A stretch of DNA of 41,237 nt from JAVWMQ01 sp036637375 (GTDB taxonomy: Bacteria; Bacillota; Clostridia; Peptostreptococcales; Anaerovoracaceae), in NCBI GenBank assembly GCA_036637375.1, contig JAVWMQ010000013.1:1-41237 (forward strand). Reading direction: 5' to 3'. Of this stretch, positions 33,711 to 41,237 are shown in pieces (within the stretch, counting starts at the first letter, position 1; every line of letters begins with the position of its first letter). Under the pieces are notes generated by a model, which saw only the letters and a list, made by a program, of their open reading frames with translations, did not search any database and had not been told where the DNA came from. A program made the position numbers and the translations under genes.

Positions 33711-33911
33711 ATGAAAATTACGAAAGATATTATTGTAAATGATCTTCTTGAAGAATATCCAGAACTTGAGGACGTATTAGCTGATTTTGGTATGACTTGT
33801 GTAGGCTGTCCTGGCGCAACAATGGAAAGCCTTGCGGATGCCGCAGAAGGACATGGCATAGAACTTGATGAAATTATTGATAAGTTAAATCTTGAACTAA
33901 AAAATTTATAA
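33711..33911 (+). CDS. DUF1858-domain small protein
   Basis: The 66-residue protein consists of one DUF1858 domain: KITKDIIVNDLLEEYPE, then FGMTCVGCPGA with two cysteines, then a helical C-terminus. The family occurs alone or as the N-terminus of hybrid-cluster-like proteins; its role is unknown, with metal or redox binding by CxxC possible. A longer frame reaches upstream into dnaB, but AGGAGG sits 8 bp before this ATG. It lies 16 bp after dnaB and just before the DnaD-like gene, an unexpected place for a redox domain. Confidence 0.85.
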   Translation: MKITKDIIVNDLLEEYPELEDVLADFGMTCVGCPGATMESLADAAEGHGIELDEIIDKLNLELKNL

Positions 33912-33923
33912 TTGGGATTCAAA

Positions 33924-35183
33924 ATGAAGAGAGCAGAAACTAGCAACGAATATTTGTTTGACACTAGGGTGGAAAACATTTTTATCAATGAATATATGGT
34001 ATCAGCACCAGGTGACTTTGTGAAAGTGTACCTGGTTGCTTTGATGTTTGTAGATTTAGGGCAAAAGGTTTCTGATGATATTATTGCCAGAACTCTAAGC
34101 GTTACAGAAGACACTGTCACTCGTGCATGGGCATATTGGGCAGACTTAGGGGTTATTCGCAGAGTTAATGGCACCATAGAATTTGTAAATATTAAAGAAA
34201 AACTTTATGGAAATATTAAGGAAGAAAGAGAAGAACAGCCTAAATCTAATAATTCGTCCCACATATTAGATAACAAGTCCATCAAAAATATGTTGGCATC
34301 TATAGAAAAAGCAGTAGAAAGACCGTTAAGTGGCATGGAAACTACAGAAATTTTGTCTTGGATGGATGATTTTGATGCGGCTCCAGAAGTTATTGCTTAT
34401 GGATATGCGTATTGTTTTGCAAGGAAAAAGGAAAATGTAAAGTACATTGGCAAGGTTATTCAAGGTTGGACTACTAGAGGGTTCAAAAATGTGCTAGATG
34501 TAGAAAAATTCCTAAAGGAAACAGACCAAAGACATTACGTTTACAAGAGAATTATGCAGGCGCTAGGGTTTCATAGAAGTGCATCAGAAGAAGAAAAGAG
34601 AATCATTGACAGATGGTTTGATGAATTTAACTTTGAAATTGAAGTTGTCCTTGAAGCATGCAAAAAAACTACAGGTATATCAAATCCAAATATAAACTAC
34701 ATCAACAAGGTGCTGGAAAACTGGTACAAAAGTAGTGGAGGCAGACTTGCTAGTGACAAAAAAGAGGGTGTATCTAAGAGTGATGTTATGGCTTACTATG
34801 AAAAAATTAGAATTAAAGAGGAAGCCGCAGCCAAGACTCGTAAGGAAGAGATTCTAAGCAAGTATCCGAGAATTGATGCTATGTTTGAGGAGATTAGACA
34901 AACTCACATGGATATATCTAAGGTTATGATTTCTGGGGGAGCTTCTAAAGTTGCTGAACTTGCAAAGCTAAGGAAACGAAATGAAGAATACAAGGAAATG
35001 ATTAATAGAATGCTAACAGAAAACAATGTTCCCGTTGACTATATGGAGATTCAATACAAATGTCCAATATGCAAGGACACTGGAACTATGGAAGATGGTA
35101 GCAAGTGTGAATGTTACGTCGAGAGGGTTAACGAGCTTTCTCGTGAGATGTTTGGAGCAGAAATTGCGCCAACAGAATCATAG
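33924..35183 (+). CDS. DnaD-domain primosome protein with C-terminal cysteine knuckle
   Basis: The 419-residue protein has an N-terminal winged-helix region (about 10-85, LSVTEDTVTRAWAYWADLGVI) and two DnaD/DnaB_2-type helical domains (about 115-185 and 200-275, the second ending YINKVLENWYKS). A coiled linker follows, and the C-terminus carries CPICKDTGTMEDGSKCECY, four cysteines like the zinc knuckle at the start of DnaI/DnaC helicase loaders. It probably acts with DnaB in helicase loading. An in-frame TTG at 33912 is a weaker start; the ATG has only a poor ribosome binding site, so it may be coupled to the gene before it. No AAA+ loader gene follows, although one often does in related genomes. 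Confidence 0.85.
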   Translation: MKRAETSNEYLFDTRVENIFINEYMVSAPGDFVKVYLVALMFVDLGQKVSDDIIARTLSVTEDTVTRAWAYWADLGVIRRVNGTIEFVNIKEKLYGNIKEEREEQPKSNNSSHILDNKSIKNMLASIEKAVERPLSGMETTEILSWMDDFDAAPEVIAYGYAYCFARKKENVKYIGKVIQGWTTRGFKNVLDVEKFLKETDQRHYVYKRIMQALGFHRSASEEEKRIIDRWFDEFNFEIEVVLEACKKTTGISNPNINYINKVLENWYKSSGGRLASDKKEGVSKSDVMAYYEKIRIKEEAAAKTRKEEILSKYPRIDAMFEEIRQTHMDISKVMISGGASKVAELAKLRKRNEEYKEMINRMLTENNVPVDYMEIQYKCPICKDTGTMEDGSKCECYVERVNELSREMFGAEIAPTES

Positions 35184-35220
35184 GTTAAAATTCACTTTTA
35201 GATATTTGTAATTATATTAT

Positions 35221-35255
35221 AAAATCGCTGTAAGTTTTGTGCCACAGCGATTTTT
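35221..35255. terminator. Terminator after the dnaD-like gene, probably bidirectional
   Basis: An 11-bp perfect stem (35221-35231 with 35244-35254), a 12-base loop and T-runs on both strands between convergent genes. Confidence 0.9.
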
Positions 35256-35299
35256 GTTTAGGCGTTTATTTATAGCCCTTATTCTATTAAACCGTAGTA

Positions 35300-35692
35300 C
35301 TATTTACCACATGTACCATGAGCACAGTTATGACCTTCTTCGTGGTGATGATCTTCTCCATGGTGGCTGCATACTGTATCTGCATCAAAATTTAGATTGC
35401 CTGCTAGGTAAGCTTCAACCTGTAAATCTGCATCGCCAGAAACTCCAGGGAATAACTCAATACCAGCTTCACCAAGAGCAATCTTAGCTCCACCACCAAT
35501 ACCGCCACAAATTAATGCGTCAACAGCATTATCCTTTAGTAAGGTTGCAAGAGCACCATGTCCACTTGTACCAGTTTCAAGAATTGTTGAAGAAACAACT
35601 TTGTTGTCTTCTATTTCATAAACTTTAAATTCAGCAGAATGTCCAAAGTGCTGGAATATCTGACCTTTATCGTGTGTTACTGCAATTTTCAT
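35300..35692 (-). CDS. NifX/NifB-type dinitrogenase cofactor-family protein with His-rich tail
   Basis: The 130-residue protein starts MKIAVTHDKGQIFQHFGHS, the common start of the dinitrogenase iron-molybdenum cofactor biosynthesis family (NifX/NifY/NafY fold), with the glycine-rich ICGGIGGGAK motif. Its C-terminus (about 108-130) is packed with His, Cys and acidic residues (HHGEDHHHEEGHNC), a likely metal-binding tail. In non-fixing anaerobes such proteins are thought to handle Fe-S or other metal clusters. No nif genes are nearby. The start at 35692 follows GGAGG; a longer upstream frame has no support. Confidence 0.88.
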   Translation of the reverse strand: MKIAVTHDKGQIFQHFGHSAEFKVYEIEDNKVVSSTILETGTSGHGALATLLKDNAVDALICGGIGGGAKIALGEAGIELFPGVSGDADLQVEAYLAGNLNFDADTVCSHHGEDHHHEEGHNCAHGTCGK

Positions 35693-35801
35693 ATTTAATC
35701 CTCCATATTCATATTCTATTGTGCAATATTTGCATTTCAATTGCAATGATATACCCAAAATCTCAATATGTCAATAACGCCGCAGTGATATGGCATAGGT
35801 G

Positions 35802-35842
35802 ACAATATTGTGCCTTGTAAAATTTGCCAAAAGGAGTATAAT
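35802..35842 (+). promoter_or_regulatory. Promoter of the FUSC gene with an upstream palindrome
   Basis: TTGTAA (35815-35820), a 16-bp spacer and a perfect TATAAT (35837-35842). The perfect palindrome ACAATATTGT (35802-35811) lies directly upstream of the -35 and may be an operator. Confidence 0.6.
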
Positions 35843-35874
35843 GGTTTATTATGTTAAAAAAGGAAGTGAGAAAA

Positions 35875-37785
35875 ATGAAAGAAAAATTCAGTTTTGTAGC
35901 AGGCAAAACGATACTTTTTGTCGTTATAGTGCTACTTATTATAGGGCTTAAATCTATTTTTGGAAATGATAATGTAATTGTTTCTGTAGGTCTAATAACT
36001 CAGGCGCTTTGTTTGCTGTCGGTTAATTTGACTAATGAGCCTGTTAGGAATTTATTTAAGATTGTGGCTTTAAATGTGACTATTGGTGTAGCATCAACGG
36101 TTGTACAGTTAAATCCGTTTTTGGGGTTTGTGATTAATTTTGGATTAATCTTTTTTATTGTCTTTGTACTTATGCGAGACTTAGCAACACCAACATATTT
36201 TTCGTATATGCTGACATATTGCTTCATGATGGCAACTACACCTGTAAGCTTCAATGAACTGCCGCTAAGGTTGGTATTGTTAGCTCTTGGCGGAGTGTTT
36301 ACAATGGTACTTCAATATACATTAAATGGAGGGAAGTCCAAAAAGGCCAGTAACTTGGCACTCAAAAATATGGCAAAGATTATTTTGAAACAGATAGATA
36401 GTTTTGGAGAAGATGGGCAAAGCAACCTAAAAGAGCAAGTTGGTAGTGAAATGTCAAATCTAGCAAAGACTGCAAATGAGAGAAAGAAAAATGCATTTTT
36501 TGTTTCACCAACAGTAATGGACAAGATGAATATTGCAATTTGCTTTGAGAGAATTAGCTTAATTATTAATTCGGCAGAAAAAGAAAAGAGCGAGGAACTT
36601 TTGTGGAAGGAGTGCCTTGGCGAGTTGAGGGGGCTAATTTACAAGTTCAAAAATATTATTGACAAAAAAATCAAGAAGAGTGAATTCAAAAAGGAATTTG
36701 AAGGTTTTTTGGTAAAGTATAATGGTGTAGAAAGTAAAAACGAATTGATATTTGAACTACTAGAAGTAGTTGATGTATTGCAAAGATCAACCATTAAGCT
36801 GCAAGAGAAACGTGGCAAGCACAAGGTGAAGTTTGAGGCAGGCAGGAAACCAAAAGAACTGAGAATCTATAACATTTTGCGAGAGAATTTCAGGAAAGAC
36901 TCAATACGAATGAGCTTTGCATTTAGGAGTGCCTTTGCAATTAGTACAATGTTTTTTGTTTACAAATATTTTGACCTTGAATATGGTAGATGGCTAGTTT
37001 ATACAAATCTTGCAATAATACAACCATATGCAAGTGAGGCAGGAGAAAAACTGCGAGATAGAATCAAAGGAACAATTGTCGGATTTTTGATATTCATTAT
37101 GCTGTTTGGAATGTTCCAAGATTCAGGGGAGAGAACTGTAATAATAATGCTAGTTGGATATTTGGCAGGATTTAAGAGAAACTACTTTGAGGAAATAATC
37201 ACTACAACCATATCTGCAATGGGAATTGCTGCAATGTCTGCTCCAGGGGATGACGATTTGACTATGTATAGAATCCTGTTTGTATTCCTCGGTGGCTGCT
37301 TTGCAATGGTAGTAAATAGATTTATAATGCATTGCACTATTGAGGGTACAAGGACAAGTTTAGTAGAGAGATACAAAGAAACAACGACAAGTCTATTTAG
37401 TAAGATATTTTGTAGTAAAGAAAGTGTAGACGGTAATGACGTTGCAAACACATTGCTGACCGCTGGGCTAATTGCAGATAAGCTTGAATTAATTAATACT
37501 ACTGACACAGAAAATTCCTTAGATGAATTTATTTCAAACCAAAGAAAGACAATTAATGATATAATGTTTATAGCATATAGCTACAAAAAGAATGGGATAG
37601 ATGAAGATGTCAGAGGTATAATAGGCAGATTAATTGATTTTATGCAAGGTGACAGGGATGTTGAACCAGAGATAAAGGCGAGAATCAAGGAAGCGTTTAG
37701 TTTGGCAGAAACCAACGTTAAGCGAACACAGATTATTGCTTTAGGAGATATTTTGAAGGAAACAGTTGAGGTACAAAAAATATGA
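35875..37785 (+). CDS. FUSC-family membrane protein (aromatic acid exporter-like)
   Basis: The 636-residue protein shows the FUSC/ArAE layout: a first block of about six helices (residues 10-150), a cytosolic helical region (about 160-335), a second block of helices (about 350-480, including SIRMSFAFRSAFAISTMFF and IIQPYASEAGEKLRDRIKGT, the latter a family signature) and a C-terminal soluble domain. Members are thought to export aromatic acids or other organic anions. The start at 35875 follows AGGAAGTGAG; a second in-frame ATG at 35851 is less favourable. It overlaps the thioesterase gene by 4 bp (ATGA), so the two are translationally coupled. Confidence 0.85.
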   Translation: MKEKFSFVAGKTILFVVIVLLIIGLKSIFGNDNVIVSVGLITQALCLLSVNLTNEPVRNLFKIVALNVTIGVASTVVQLNPFLGFVINFGLIFFIVFVLMRDLATPTYFSYMLTYCFMMATTPVSFNELPLRLVLLALGGVFTMVLQYTLNGGKSKKASNLALKNMAKIILKQIDSFGEDGQSNLKEQVGSEMSNLAKTANERKKNAFFVSPTVMDKMNIAICFERISLIINSAEKEKSEELLWKECLGELRGLIYKFKNIIDKKIKKSEFKKEFEGFLVKYNGVESKNELIFELLEVVDVLQRSTIKLQEKRGKHKVKFEAGRKPKELRIYNILRENFRKDSIRMSFAFRSAFAISTMFFVYKYFDLEYGRWLVYTNLAIIQPYASEAGEKLRDRIKGTIVGFLIFIMLFGMFQDSGERTVIIMLVGYLAGFKRNYFEEIITTTISAMGIAAMSAPGDDDLTMYRILFVFLGGCFAMVVNRFIMHCTIEGTRTSLVERYKETTTSLFSKIFCSKESVDGNDVANTLLTAGLIADKLELINTTDTENSLDEFISNQRKTINDIMFIAYSYKKNGIDEDVRGIIGRLIDFMQGDRDVEPEIKARIKEAFSLAETNVKRTQIIALGDILKETVEVQKI

Positions 37786-38570
37786 AGATACCATTTACAA
37801 AAGAATATACAGTGTCTTACTTTGAGGTAGATTATTCTCTAAAGATTAAACCACATAGGCTGGTTGGAATTTTTCAGGATATTGCAGTACAGCACTCGGA
37901 TAAGGCGGGGTACAATTTAGACTGGTTTTCTAAAAATGATATGGGCTGGATAATAACAGGGTGGCATGTAGTTATTAAGAAACAGCCAAAAGAAGGCGAC
38001 AAGATTAGTATTTCAACGTGGACAAGGCGACACAAAAGGGTTCAAGCTGATAGAACATTTGAAGCAAAGGATCAAGAGGGAAATGTAATATGCTATGGGG
38101 AATCTCGTTGGTTCCTTATGAACACTGAGAAGCGCAAACCAGGTAGAATCCCAGCAGACTTCATGGAGGCATATGGTCTACCTACTGATGACACAGATCC
38201 TAAATATCTAAGGGGTATTATACCAGATGAGGATTACAAGATGCCAGATGTTGCCTCACTAAAAAAGATTTCAACTAGAGAATTTGTAGTAACACGTAGA
38301 GATACCGATACAAATAACCATACAAATAATATTAGCTATATAGAGTGGGCTATGGATGATGTTGCAGATGAGCTTTATTTTGATTACCAGATTATAGATT
38401 TACGAGTAAACTATATTCTCGAATGCAAGAAGGGGGATATAGTCAAAAGTACCCACTATGGCAAAAGGCTTGATAATGGGAATATAGAAGTTTGTTCATG
38501 CTTTGAAGGGGCAAATGGCGAAGGTGAATATTGCCAAGTTGTTACAATATGGAAGAATAAATTTGAATAG
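37782..38570 (+). CDS. Acyl-ACP thioesterase (FatA/FatB type)
   Basis: The 262-residue protein is a double-hotdog acyl-ACP thioesterase. The first hotdog contains GIFQDIAVQHSDKAGY and WIITGWHVVIKKQP, typical of bacterial members. The second contains RRDTDTNNHTNNISYIEWAMD, where the Asp/Asn/His cluster forms the active site. It releases fatty acids from acyl carrier protein. It starts inside the end of the FUSC gene (4-bp overlap) and lies 21 bp before a two-component system, so fatty-acid release and membrane export or sensing may be linked. Confidence 0.92.
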   Translation: MKIPFTKEYTVSYFEVDYSLKIKPHRLVGIFQDIAVQHSDKAGYNLDWFSKNDMGWIITGWHVVIKKQPKEGDKISISTWTRRHKRVQADRTFEAKDQEGNVICYGESRWFLMNTEKRKPGRIPADFMEAYGLPTDDTDPKYLRGIIPDEDYKMPDVASLKKISTREFVVTRRDTDTNNHTNNISYIEWAMDDVADELYFDYQIIDLRVNYILECKKGDIVKSTHYGKRLDNGNIEVCSCFEGANGEGEYCQVVTIWKNKFE

Positions 38571-38591
38571 AGATAAAACGGGGGTTACATT

Positions 38592-39263
38592 ATGAGGATT
38601 CTGGTTATAGAAGATGAAAAAGCTTTAAACACGATATTGACAAAGAAGCTAAAAAGTGAAGGATATAGTGTTGATAGCTGTTTTGATGGTGAAGAAGGGT
38701 TGCTGTATGCACTTGGCATGGAATATGATGTAATACTGCTAGATATTATGCTACCTAAATTAGATGGAGTATCATTGCTAAAAAAGATTAGAGCCAAAGG
38801 GATTGAGGCTCATGTTTTGATGCTAACTGCCAAAGATGGTATAGATGATAAGGTATCCGCCTTAGATTTAGGGGCAGATGATTATTTGACTAAACCATTT
38901 GAACTAAAGGAATTGATGGCGAGAATAAGGGTGCTAACTCGAAATAGGAGTGGCAACAAAACTAATGTATACCAAGTGGGGGATTTGACATTGGATATTC
39001 AAAGCCATGTTGCAAACAGAGGTGGAACGAATATTGAACTTAGTTCAAAGGAATTTGCAATTTTGGAGTACCTTATGATGAATAAGGGAATTGTAATTAG
39101 TAGGGAAAAAATAGAAAACCATGTGTGGAACTATGACTATGAAGGTGGTTCAAATATGGTAGATGTATATATCAGATATATTAGGAAAAAAGTTGACACT
39201 GGATTTGAAAAGAAACTTATACATACAGTGCGTGGCGCAGGGTATATAATGAGAGAGGAATAG
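38592..39263 (+). CDS. OmpR/PhoB-family response regulator
   Basis: The 223-residue protein has a receiver domain with Glu7-Asp8, phosphoacceptor Asp51 in LLDIMLP, Thr79 and Lys101 (LTKPF), and a C-terminal winged-helix domain (about 125-222: LSSKEFAILEYLMMNKG, NMVDVYIRYIRKKVD, HTVRGAGYIM). It pairs with the histidine kinase whose GTG overlaps its stop by one base. Ribosome binding site GGGGG. Confidence 0.95.
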   Translation: MRILVIEDEKALNTILTKKLKSEGYSVDSCFDGEEGLLYALGMEYDVILLDIMLPKLDGVSLLKKIRAKGIEAHVLMLTAKDGIDDKVSALDLGADDYLTKPFELKELMARIRVLTRNRSGNKTNVYQVGDLTLDIQSHVANRGGTNIELSSKEFAILEYLMMNKGIVISREKIENHVWNYDYEGGSNMVDVYIRYIRKKVDTGFEKKLIHTVRGAGYIMREE

Positions 39264-40516
39264 TGAAAGCTATGGGCAATTTTTCATCAAAACAAAAGGT
39301 TGCATTTTGGTATGTAATATCACTTGTAGGTCTAGTCGTGTTACTAATCGGTTTTTTGCTATTTACAAGTGAGAGAATGGTTAATAACGATGTAAAAAAG
39401 GAACTGGCTGTGGCAACGGACAGAGTTCTTAAAGATGTTAGGGTTTATGATAACAAATTAGTTTTGGAAAAAAACATTACCTACTATGTAGATGGTAAAT
39501 ATGTGGCAGTATACAAGGGTAACAAGAGTGTATCTGGGGTTTTGCCAAACAAATTTCCCAAAGACACTAAGTATGTAGCCAACGATACTAGAGAAATCAA
39601 AGACGGCGACAATAGCTTTTTTGTATACGATAGATTAATTGAAAACCAGCAATATGGTAAGGTTTGGGTGCGTGGTGTAACCTCGGCAAACCTAAAGGAT
39701 TCTGCACCAGCAATGGTGTTTATCCTAAAAATGTTTGTGCTCTCACTACCTGCATTAATTCTATTTGCGTTAATCGGAGCATATTACATTACCAAGAGGA
39801 CTTATGTGCCTATACTAAATGAGCTAGAGGAATCTGTTGAGGCAGAGCGGCAATTTAGTAGTGATGTATCTCACGAACTTAGAACCCCGACTGCAATTAT
39901 AATGAATCAATGTGAGCTTGAACTGGAAAATCCTACTGATGAAAAATCTAGGGAAGCATTCCTAATAATACTTAAACAGGCAAGACGTATGAGTGACTTG
40001 ATTAGCAAGCTTTTGTCTATGGCGAGAATGGAACGAGGCATTGACAAAATTAAGCTTGAAGATGTAGATTTAGGATCTCTCGTTGAAGAATGCGCAGACA
40101 ATCTGGCTATGAAAGCCTATGGAAAAGGGATAGAGATTAAATGCCAAATTGAGCCAGCAGTTTATACGGTTTGCGACAAGGCATTAATAGAACGAAGTGT
40201 TGAAAACTTAATTTCTAATAGCATTAAGTATGGATACAAGGACAGTGTAATTGATGTTTCATTAAAAACAGAATTAGACTGGTGCCATATTACTATTAAG
40301 GATAAAGGAATTGGTATTCCAAAGGAAGATTTGAACAAAATTTGGGAGAGATTTTATCAAGTAGATACTTCGAGAACCCACGAAGATGGTAGTCTTGGGC
40401 TTGGACTTGCAATGGTTAAATGGGTGGTAGATGCTCACAAAGGCAAGATTAAAGTTTCAAGTGAAGAGGGAATAGGAACTACTATGGAAATTTTTTTAAA
40501 AAAATCTGATTTTTAA
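39263..40516 (+). CDS. Membrane sensor histidine kinase
   Basis: The 417-residue kinase has two membrane helices (about 13-34 and 152-175) flanking an extracytoplasmic domain of about 115 residues, a HisKA domain with His204 in FSSDVSHELRTPTA, and an HATPase domain with the N-box (ENLISNSIKYG), DKGIGIPKEDL and GSLGLGLAMVKWVV. The GTG at 39263 overlaps the regulator's stop by one base and has GAGAGAGG close by; an ATG nine bases later is possible. It follows the regulator and precedes a secreted PepSY protein, its likely target or partner. Confidence 0.94.
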   Translation: MKAMGNFSSKQKVAFWYVISLVGLVVLLIGFLLFTSERMVNNDVKKELAVATDRVLKDVRVYDNKLVLEKNITYYVDGKYVAVYKGNKSVSGVLPNKFPKDTKYVANDTREIKDGDNSFFVYDRLIENQQYGKVWVRGVTSANLKDSAPAMVFILKMFVLSLPALILFALIGAYYITKRTYVPILNELEESVEAERQFSSDVSHELRTPTAIIMNQCELELENPTDEKSREAFLIILKQARRMSDLISKLLSMARMERGIDKIKLEDVDLGSLVEECADNLAMKAYGKGIEIKCQIEPAVYTVCDKALIERSVENLISNSIKYGYKDSVIDVSLKTELDWCHITIKDKGIGIPKEDLNKIWERFYQVDTSRTHEDGSLGLGLAMVKWVVDAHKGKIKVSSEEGIGTTMEIFLKKSDF

Positions 40517-40584
40517 TTTTACTTTAATACTTGTAGTTTAATATGAACTTAAGTTAATCGGGGGAATTGAAAGGAAGGATTAAG

Positions 40585-41237
40585 ATGGATACTAACAAAA
40601 AAAATATAGGAGTTATTATCGCAGTTTGCGGAGTATTAATTGCAGCACTAGCATTTGGAACAGTAATGGTTGCAAAAAATGCAATGGCGGATAAAGCTAC
40701 ATATATTAGTGAAAGTAAGGCGAAGGAGATTGTACTTGCAGATGCAAAAGTCAACGTAAATGATGCTACTTTTACTAAAGTGGTTTTAGATAAGAGCGAG
40801 AGAACACCTGATTATGAAGTAGAGTTTTATACTAAAACTAAGGAATTTGATTATGAGCTTGATGCTGCAACTGGCGAAATTATAAGCAGCAGTGTGGGGC
40901 GCAATGATATCGTAACTGGTGATCAAAATAACAATACAAGTGATTCTGGTTCATACATTGGCGTTGATAAGGCAAAAAAAATCGCACTAGCTAATGTGGG
41001 GTTAAGTGAAAGCAATGTGAGATTCCAAAAAGCTTCTCTAGTTAGAGATGATGGCGTATATGTTTATGACATTGAGTTTTACAAAGGAAATGTTGAATAT
41101 GAATTTGAAATCAATGCTGCAACAGGGGCTATAATTGACAAAGACATTGACAGAGATAATGACAAGTACTATGGAAATGGTGGAAACGGAAACGGCGGAA
41201 ATCCTGGAAATGGAAACGGTGGGAACGGAAACGGTGG
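40585..41237 (+). CDS. Secreted or membrane-anchored PepSY-domain protein, partial at the window end
   Basis: The frame starts at an ATG with AAGGAAGG 7 bp upstream and is still open at the last base, giving at least 217 residues. An N-terminal hydrophobic segment (about 8-30, GVIIAVCGVLIAALAFG) acts as signal or anchor. Two PepSY domains follow (about 40-95: YISESKAKEIVLADA...YELDAATGEII; and 125-180: IGVDKAKKIALANVG...YEFEINAATGAII), then a Gly/Asn-rich repetitive tail (from about 190) that runs off the window. PepSY domains inhibit peptidases or bind cell-envelope partners. It lies 68 bp behind the histidine kinase and may be controlled by it. Confidence 0.88.
   Translation, partial: MDTNKKNIGVIIAVCGVLIAALAFGTVMVAKNAMADKATYISESKAKEIVLADAKVNVNDATFTKVVLDKSERTPDYEVEFYTKTKEFDYELDAATGEIISSSVGRNDIVTGDQNNNTSDSGSYIGVDKAKKIALANVGLSESNVRFQKASLVRDDGVYVYDIEFYKGNVEYEFEINAATGAIIDKDIDRDNDKYYGNGGNGNGGNPGNGNGGNGNG

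Overview
The window looks like a chromosomal segment of a low-GC, strictly anaerobic, amino-acid-fermenting member of the Clostridia. The closest fit by gene content is the Eubacteriales Family XIII / Peptostreptococcaceae-like group; this is inferred from gene content and order, not from a search. The evidence is AT-rich intergenic DNA with AGGAGG-type ribosome binding sites, a Firmicutes replication/ribosomal block (yybS-gdpP-rplI-dnaB-dnaD), the rpsF-ssb-rpsR operon, sortase- and Ig-type surface proteins, AgrC/AgrA-like two-component systems, and ferredoxin-dependent 2-oxoacid oxidoreductases. I saw no rRNA, tRNA, insertion sequence, CRISPR array or prophage.

Layout. (1) 1-3620: a GC-rich palindromic repeat patch, then an AgrC-like histidine kinase that stops just after its H-box, joined to the N-terminally truncated remainder of a large Ig/fibronectin-type surface protein. 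This looks like a deletion or recombination scar, or an assembly misjoin. (2) 3636-7078 (minus): a four-module persulfide/CoA-disulfide reductase, an upstream region that looks like a structured RNA ending in its own terminator, and a DUF2148 iron-sulfur protein. (3) 7151-11491: a complete LytTR response regulator/GHKL kinase pair (minus), a divergent small LemA-like membrane protein preceded by AgrA-like direct repeats, then a nucleotidyltransferase with an orphan LytTR regulator. (4) 11661-15542: a 1293-residue sortase-anchored adhesin or pilin-like protein. (5) 15656-16627: rpsF-ssb-rpsR.

(6) 16628-29211 is the metabolic core. An 817-bp intergenic region carries a canonical sigma-54 promoter and precedes pyruvate:ferredoxin oxidoreductase, an acyl-CoA:acetate CoA-transferase and a BrnQ branched-chain amino acid carrier. 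A minus-strand XRE regulator follows. Divergent from it is a second operon with a four-subunit VOR-type 2-oxoacid:ferredoxin oxidoreductase, a P-loop ATPase and a PLP aminotransferase. Together these would import a branched-chain amino acid, transaminate it, oxidise the 2-oxoacid to acyl-CoA with reduced ferredoxin, and exchange the CoA for acetate. A shared palindrome, GTTTC-N7-GAAAC, lies once upstream of the first operon and twice upstream of the second, so one regulator (the XRE protein is the obvious candidate) may coordinate both.

(7) 29374-35183: yybS-like, gdpP without membrane helices, rplI, dnaB, a DUF1858 protein and a dnaD-like protein with a C-terminal cysteine knuckle. (8) 35300-41237: a His-rich NifX-like protein (minus), then a FUSC-type membrane protein, an acyl-ACP thioesterase, an OmpR/HK two-component system and a secreted PepSY protein that runs off the end of the window.

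Most interesting for follow-up: the GTTTC-N7-GAAAC regulon, the sigma-54 promoter with upstream repeats, the candidate RNA at 6161-6360, the LytTR-type repeats in front of the mini-LemA gene, and the kinase/surface-protein junction.
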